NCBI GenBank assembly: GCA_003551805.1
Contig: PUNR01000172.1
Span: 1 to 6,261 of the forward strand
Origin: Loktanella sp.
Lineage (GTDB): Bacteria; Pseudomonadota; Alphaproteobacteria; Rhodobacterales; Rhodobacteraceae
Direction: 5' to 3'
DNA length: 6,261 bases
The notes below the pieces were generated by a model that saw only the letters and a list, made by a program, of their open reading frames with translations, was not told the DNA's origin and made no database searches. The translations under genes and the position numbers were made by a program. This document shows, piece after piece, positions 4,959-6,261 of this stretch (position 1 is the stretch's first letter; every line of letters begins with the position of its first letter).

Positions 4959-6261
4959 TGTGTCAAACGCAATCTGTTGATCGTGCCAGCAATCGCGCGG
5001 AAAGCACCGCGGATATCCGTCCCGTTGACGTCAAAGAAATGGCTTTGCGAGGTCGCACACATGCGCATTGCGGCGACACCCGCGTCGGGTGCTTCGAATG
5101 CGACTGTGAAAATCGGGATATCGCGTGCCCTGACGGTGCTGCAAATAGAGGCAAGATGTTCGTTTTTCACGCTGGCCGAACGACGTGACAGAATAGTGTC
5201 AACCCACTGGTTGATGGTCCTGTTGCCCCGTGTTGCATTGGTCGGGTAGAGGTAACGCGCGACCCAACGTACCGTATGCATCGTCCAAACTTGGTCCCAT
5301 GTTAGCTGCGTGTTCGGACCGAGTGTGCTGGAAGAACTAGCGCCCCATGCACGGTCGCTCCAAGATTCGTTATGTGGTCTATACCACTTATTCGAGCCCG
5401 AGATGCCCGAGTGATAGACTGACAATCGACCGTCGTTGTTGTTCTGCACGATTGGCGCCCACCCGGTCTTATAACTTTCTGCCATCATCCATTGCTCGAA
5501 GTTTTCGCCGTCGGTCATGATCACCATTACCTTCAAGACATCAGGATCGTCATAATCAAGCGGCCGGCCGGCAAAATCAGACGATACATGACCGTTGGCA
5601 ATCATATCAGTGATTACAGGGCGCATCGCAGGATCAAGAAGCGCTGCGGCCCATTTCACGCCAATCTCGATCGACGTGTTGCCATCTGCCATCAGATTGC
5701 TGACCCGCGAACGCAGGAATGACGGATCGCCGGACATGACGACCATCTCGCCCCGCGCGCTTGTATGCGTAGGGCAAAAAAACATTTGCGGTGTTGCGGT
5801 CGTATGCCACGGATCGAAATGACCTGTACCAGTCAAATTTGCGCCTGGCGCGATGGCCATGGAGGTATAGACTGACGGATGAAAGTCTACACACTGTGAT
5901 TGGGTCAAGCGCGGCGTGATGTTGAAATACTGCGAAAACACCGGACCAAGGTTCACCTGCCCTGTGTAGGGAATGATTGACAGTGACACCTGATCCGGTT
6001 CCGCGTTCTCGAACAGCGTATCAACGAAATCGGCACCGGCATCGCGCAGGTTATCAATCCTGCTGAAGCTGTTCATCGAATTGGACAGATCCAGCACCAG
6101 TGCGACTTCGACCTTGCTATAGCGTTCTTCGGACGCGCTGACGGGGGTCATGCGCACCTCGTTGATGCCAAGCAGTTTCATGAACATCGTTGGCATCACG
6201 CTGGATGTCTGCACGTTCACCGTGCGGAAATTCAACCCTTCGGTGATTTTGACATCGACCA
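4955..6261 (-). CDS. tadG: TadG-like vWA-domain pilus assembly protein (5' end outside window)
   Basis: About 434 C-terminal residues are visible. The frame stays open to the right edge, so the start, the expected N-terminal membrane helix and the first part of the protein are missing. A TTG at 6235 is in frame but lies inside the family-like segment EGLNFRTVNV, so it is not the start. The von Willebrand factor A fold shows its MIDAS metal site: DLSNS (Asp codon 6089-6091), a later Thr in GNTSIEIG (codon 5675-5677) and MTDGEN (Asp codon 5510-5512). An aromatic-rich stretch of about 90 residues follows MTDGEN before the domain closes with IFTVAFEAPD and MRMCATSQSHFFDV. TadG-like proteins are envelope proteins of the Tad pilus system. 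The last codons overlap tadE by ATGA. The family assignment is firm; the exact role of the vWA domain is not established here. Confidence 0.9.
   Translation of the reverse strand, partial: VDVKITEGLNFRTVNVQTSSVMPTMFMKLLGINEVRMTPVSASEERYSKVEVALVLDLSNSMNSFSRIDNLRDAGADFVDTLFENAEPDQVSLSIIPYTGQVNLGPVFSQYFNITPRLTQSQCVDFHPSVYTSMAIAPGANLTGTGHFDPWHTTATPQMFFCPTHTSARGEMVVMSGDPSFLRSRVSNLMADGNTSIEIGVKWAAALLDPAMRPVITDMIANGHVSSDFAGRPLDYDDPDVLKVMVIMTDGENFEQWMMAESYKTGWAPIVQNNNDGRLSVYHSGISGSNKWYRPHNESWSDRAWGASSSSTLGPNTQLTWDQVWTMHTVRWVARYLYPTNATRGNRTINQWVDTILSRRSASVKNEHLASICSTVRARDIPIFTVAFEAPDAGVAAMRMCATSQSHFFDVNGTDIRGAFRAIAGTINRLRLTQ

Noticed and set aside
6233..6235. TTG as the start codon of the TadG-like gene.
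   Set aside because: The frame continues upstream to the window edge with TadG-like residues (VKITEGLNFRT), and the protein would lack its membrane anchor. The gene is truncated by the window edge.

Overview
The window reads as a piece of an alphaproteobacterial chromosome, most likely from the Rhodobacterales (Roseobacter group). That assignment is an inference. It rests on the fairly high-GC coding sequence, the C-P lyase gene order with a DUF1045 gene between phnN and phnM, and the style of the TadE/TadG proteins. No rRNA or other marker gene is present to confirm it.

Left part (1-3073): the end of a phosphonate-degradation (C-P lyase) gene cluster. phnL (5-700) and phnN (697-1239) run rightwards and overlap by ATGA. 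A DUF1045 gene (2H phosphoesterase-like) lies on the opposite strand (1221-1892), and its tail overlaps the tail of phnN by 19 bp. phnM (1928-3073) then runs rightwards again, diverging from DUF1045 across only 35 bp. A good match to a Pho box (two CTGTCAT-like half-sites with 11-bp periodicity) sits at 1917-1934 over the phnM start, so phosphate-starvation control is likely at this junction. Together the genes would support phosphonate coupling to ribose triphosphate (PhnL with the upstream PhnGHIJK, outside the window), pyrophosphate removal (PhnM), and recycling of the ribosyl phosphate to PRPP (PhnN). No phnP is visible. DUF1045 is a reasonable candidate for the cyclic-phosphate step, but that is a hypothesis.

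Middle (3074-3810): a 167-bp intergenic stretch with several short inverted repeats, then a leftward gene for a NikR-family ribbon-helix-helix regulator (3241-3705). Its DNA-binding residues match E. coli NikR. All four high-affinity nickel ligands are replaced, and it carries a C-terminal tail with two HxH motifs. This is the most unusual protein in the window.

Right part (3811-6261): three leftward genes joined by ATGA overlaps. In transcription order they are a vWA-domain TadG-like protein (5' end outside the window), a TadE-like pseudopilin, and a second TadE/TadF-like pseudopilin. They form a module of the Tad/Flp pilus system.

I see no tRNA, rRNA, CRISPR array, insertion sequence or transposase in the window. 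I did not find a wholly new multi-gene system. The best leads are the ligand-less NikR homologue and the DUF1045/phnM Pho-box junction.
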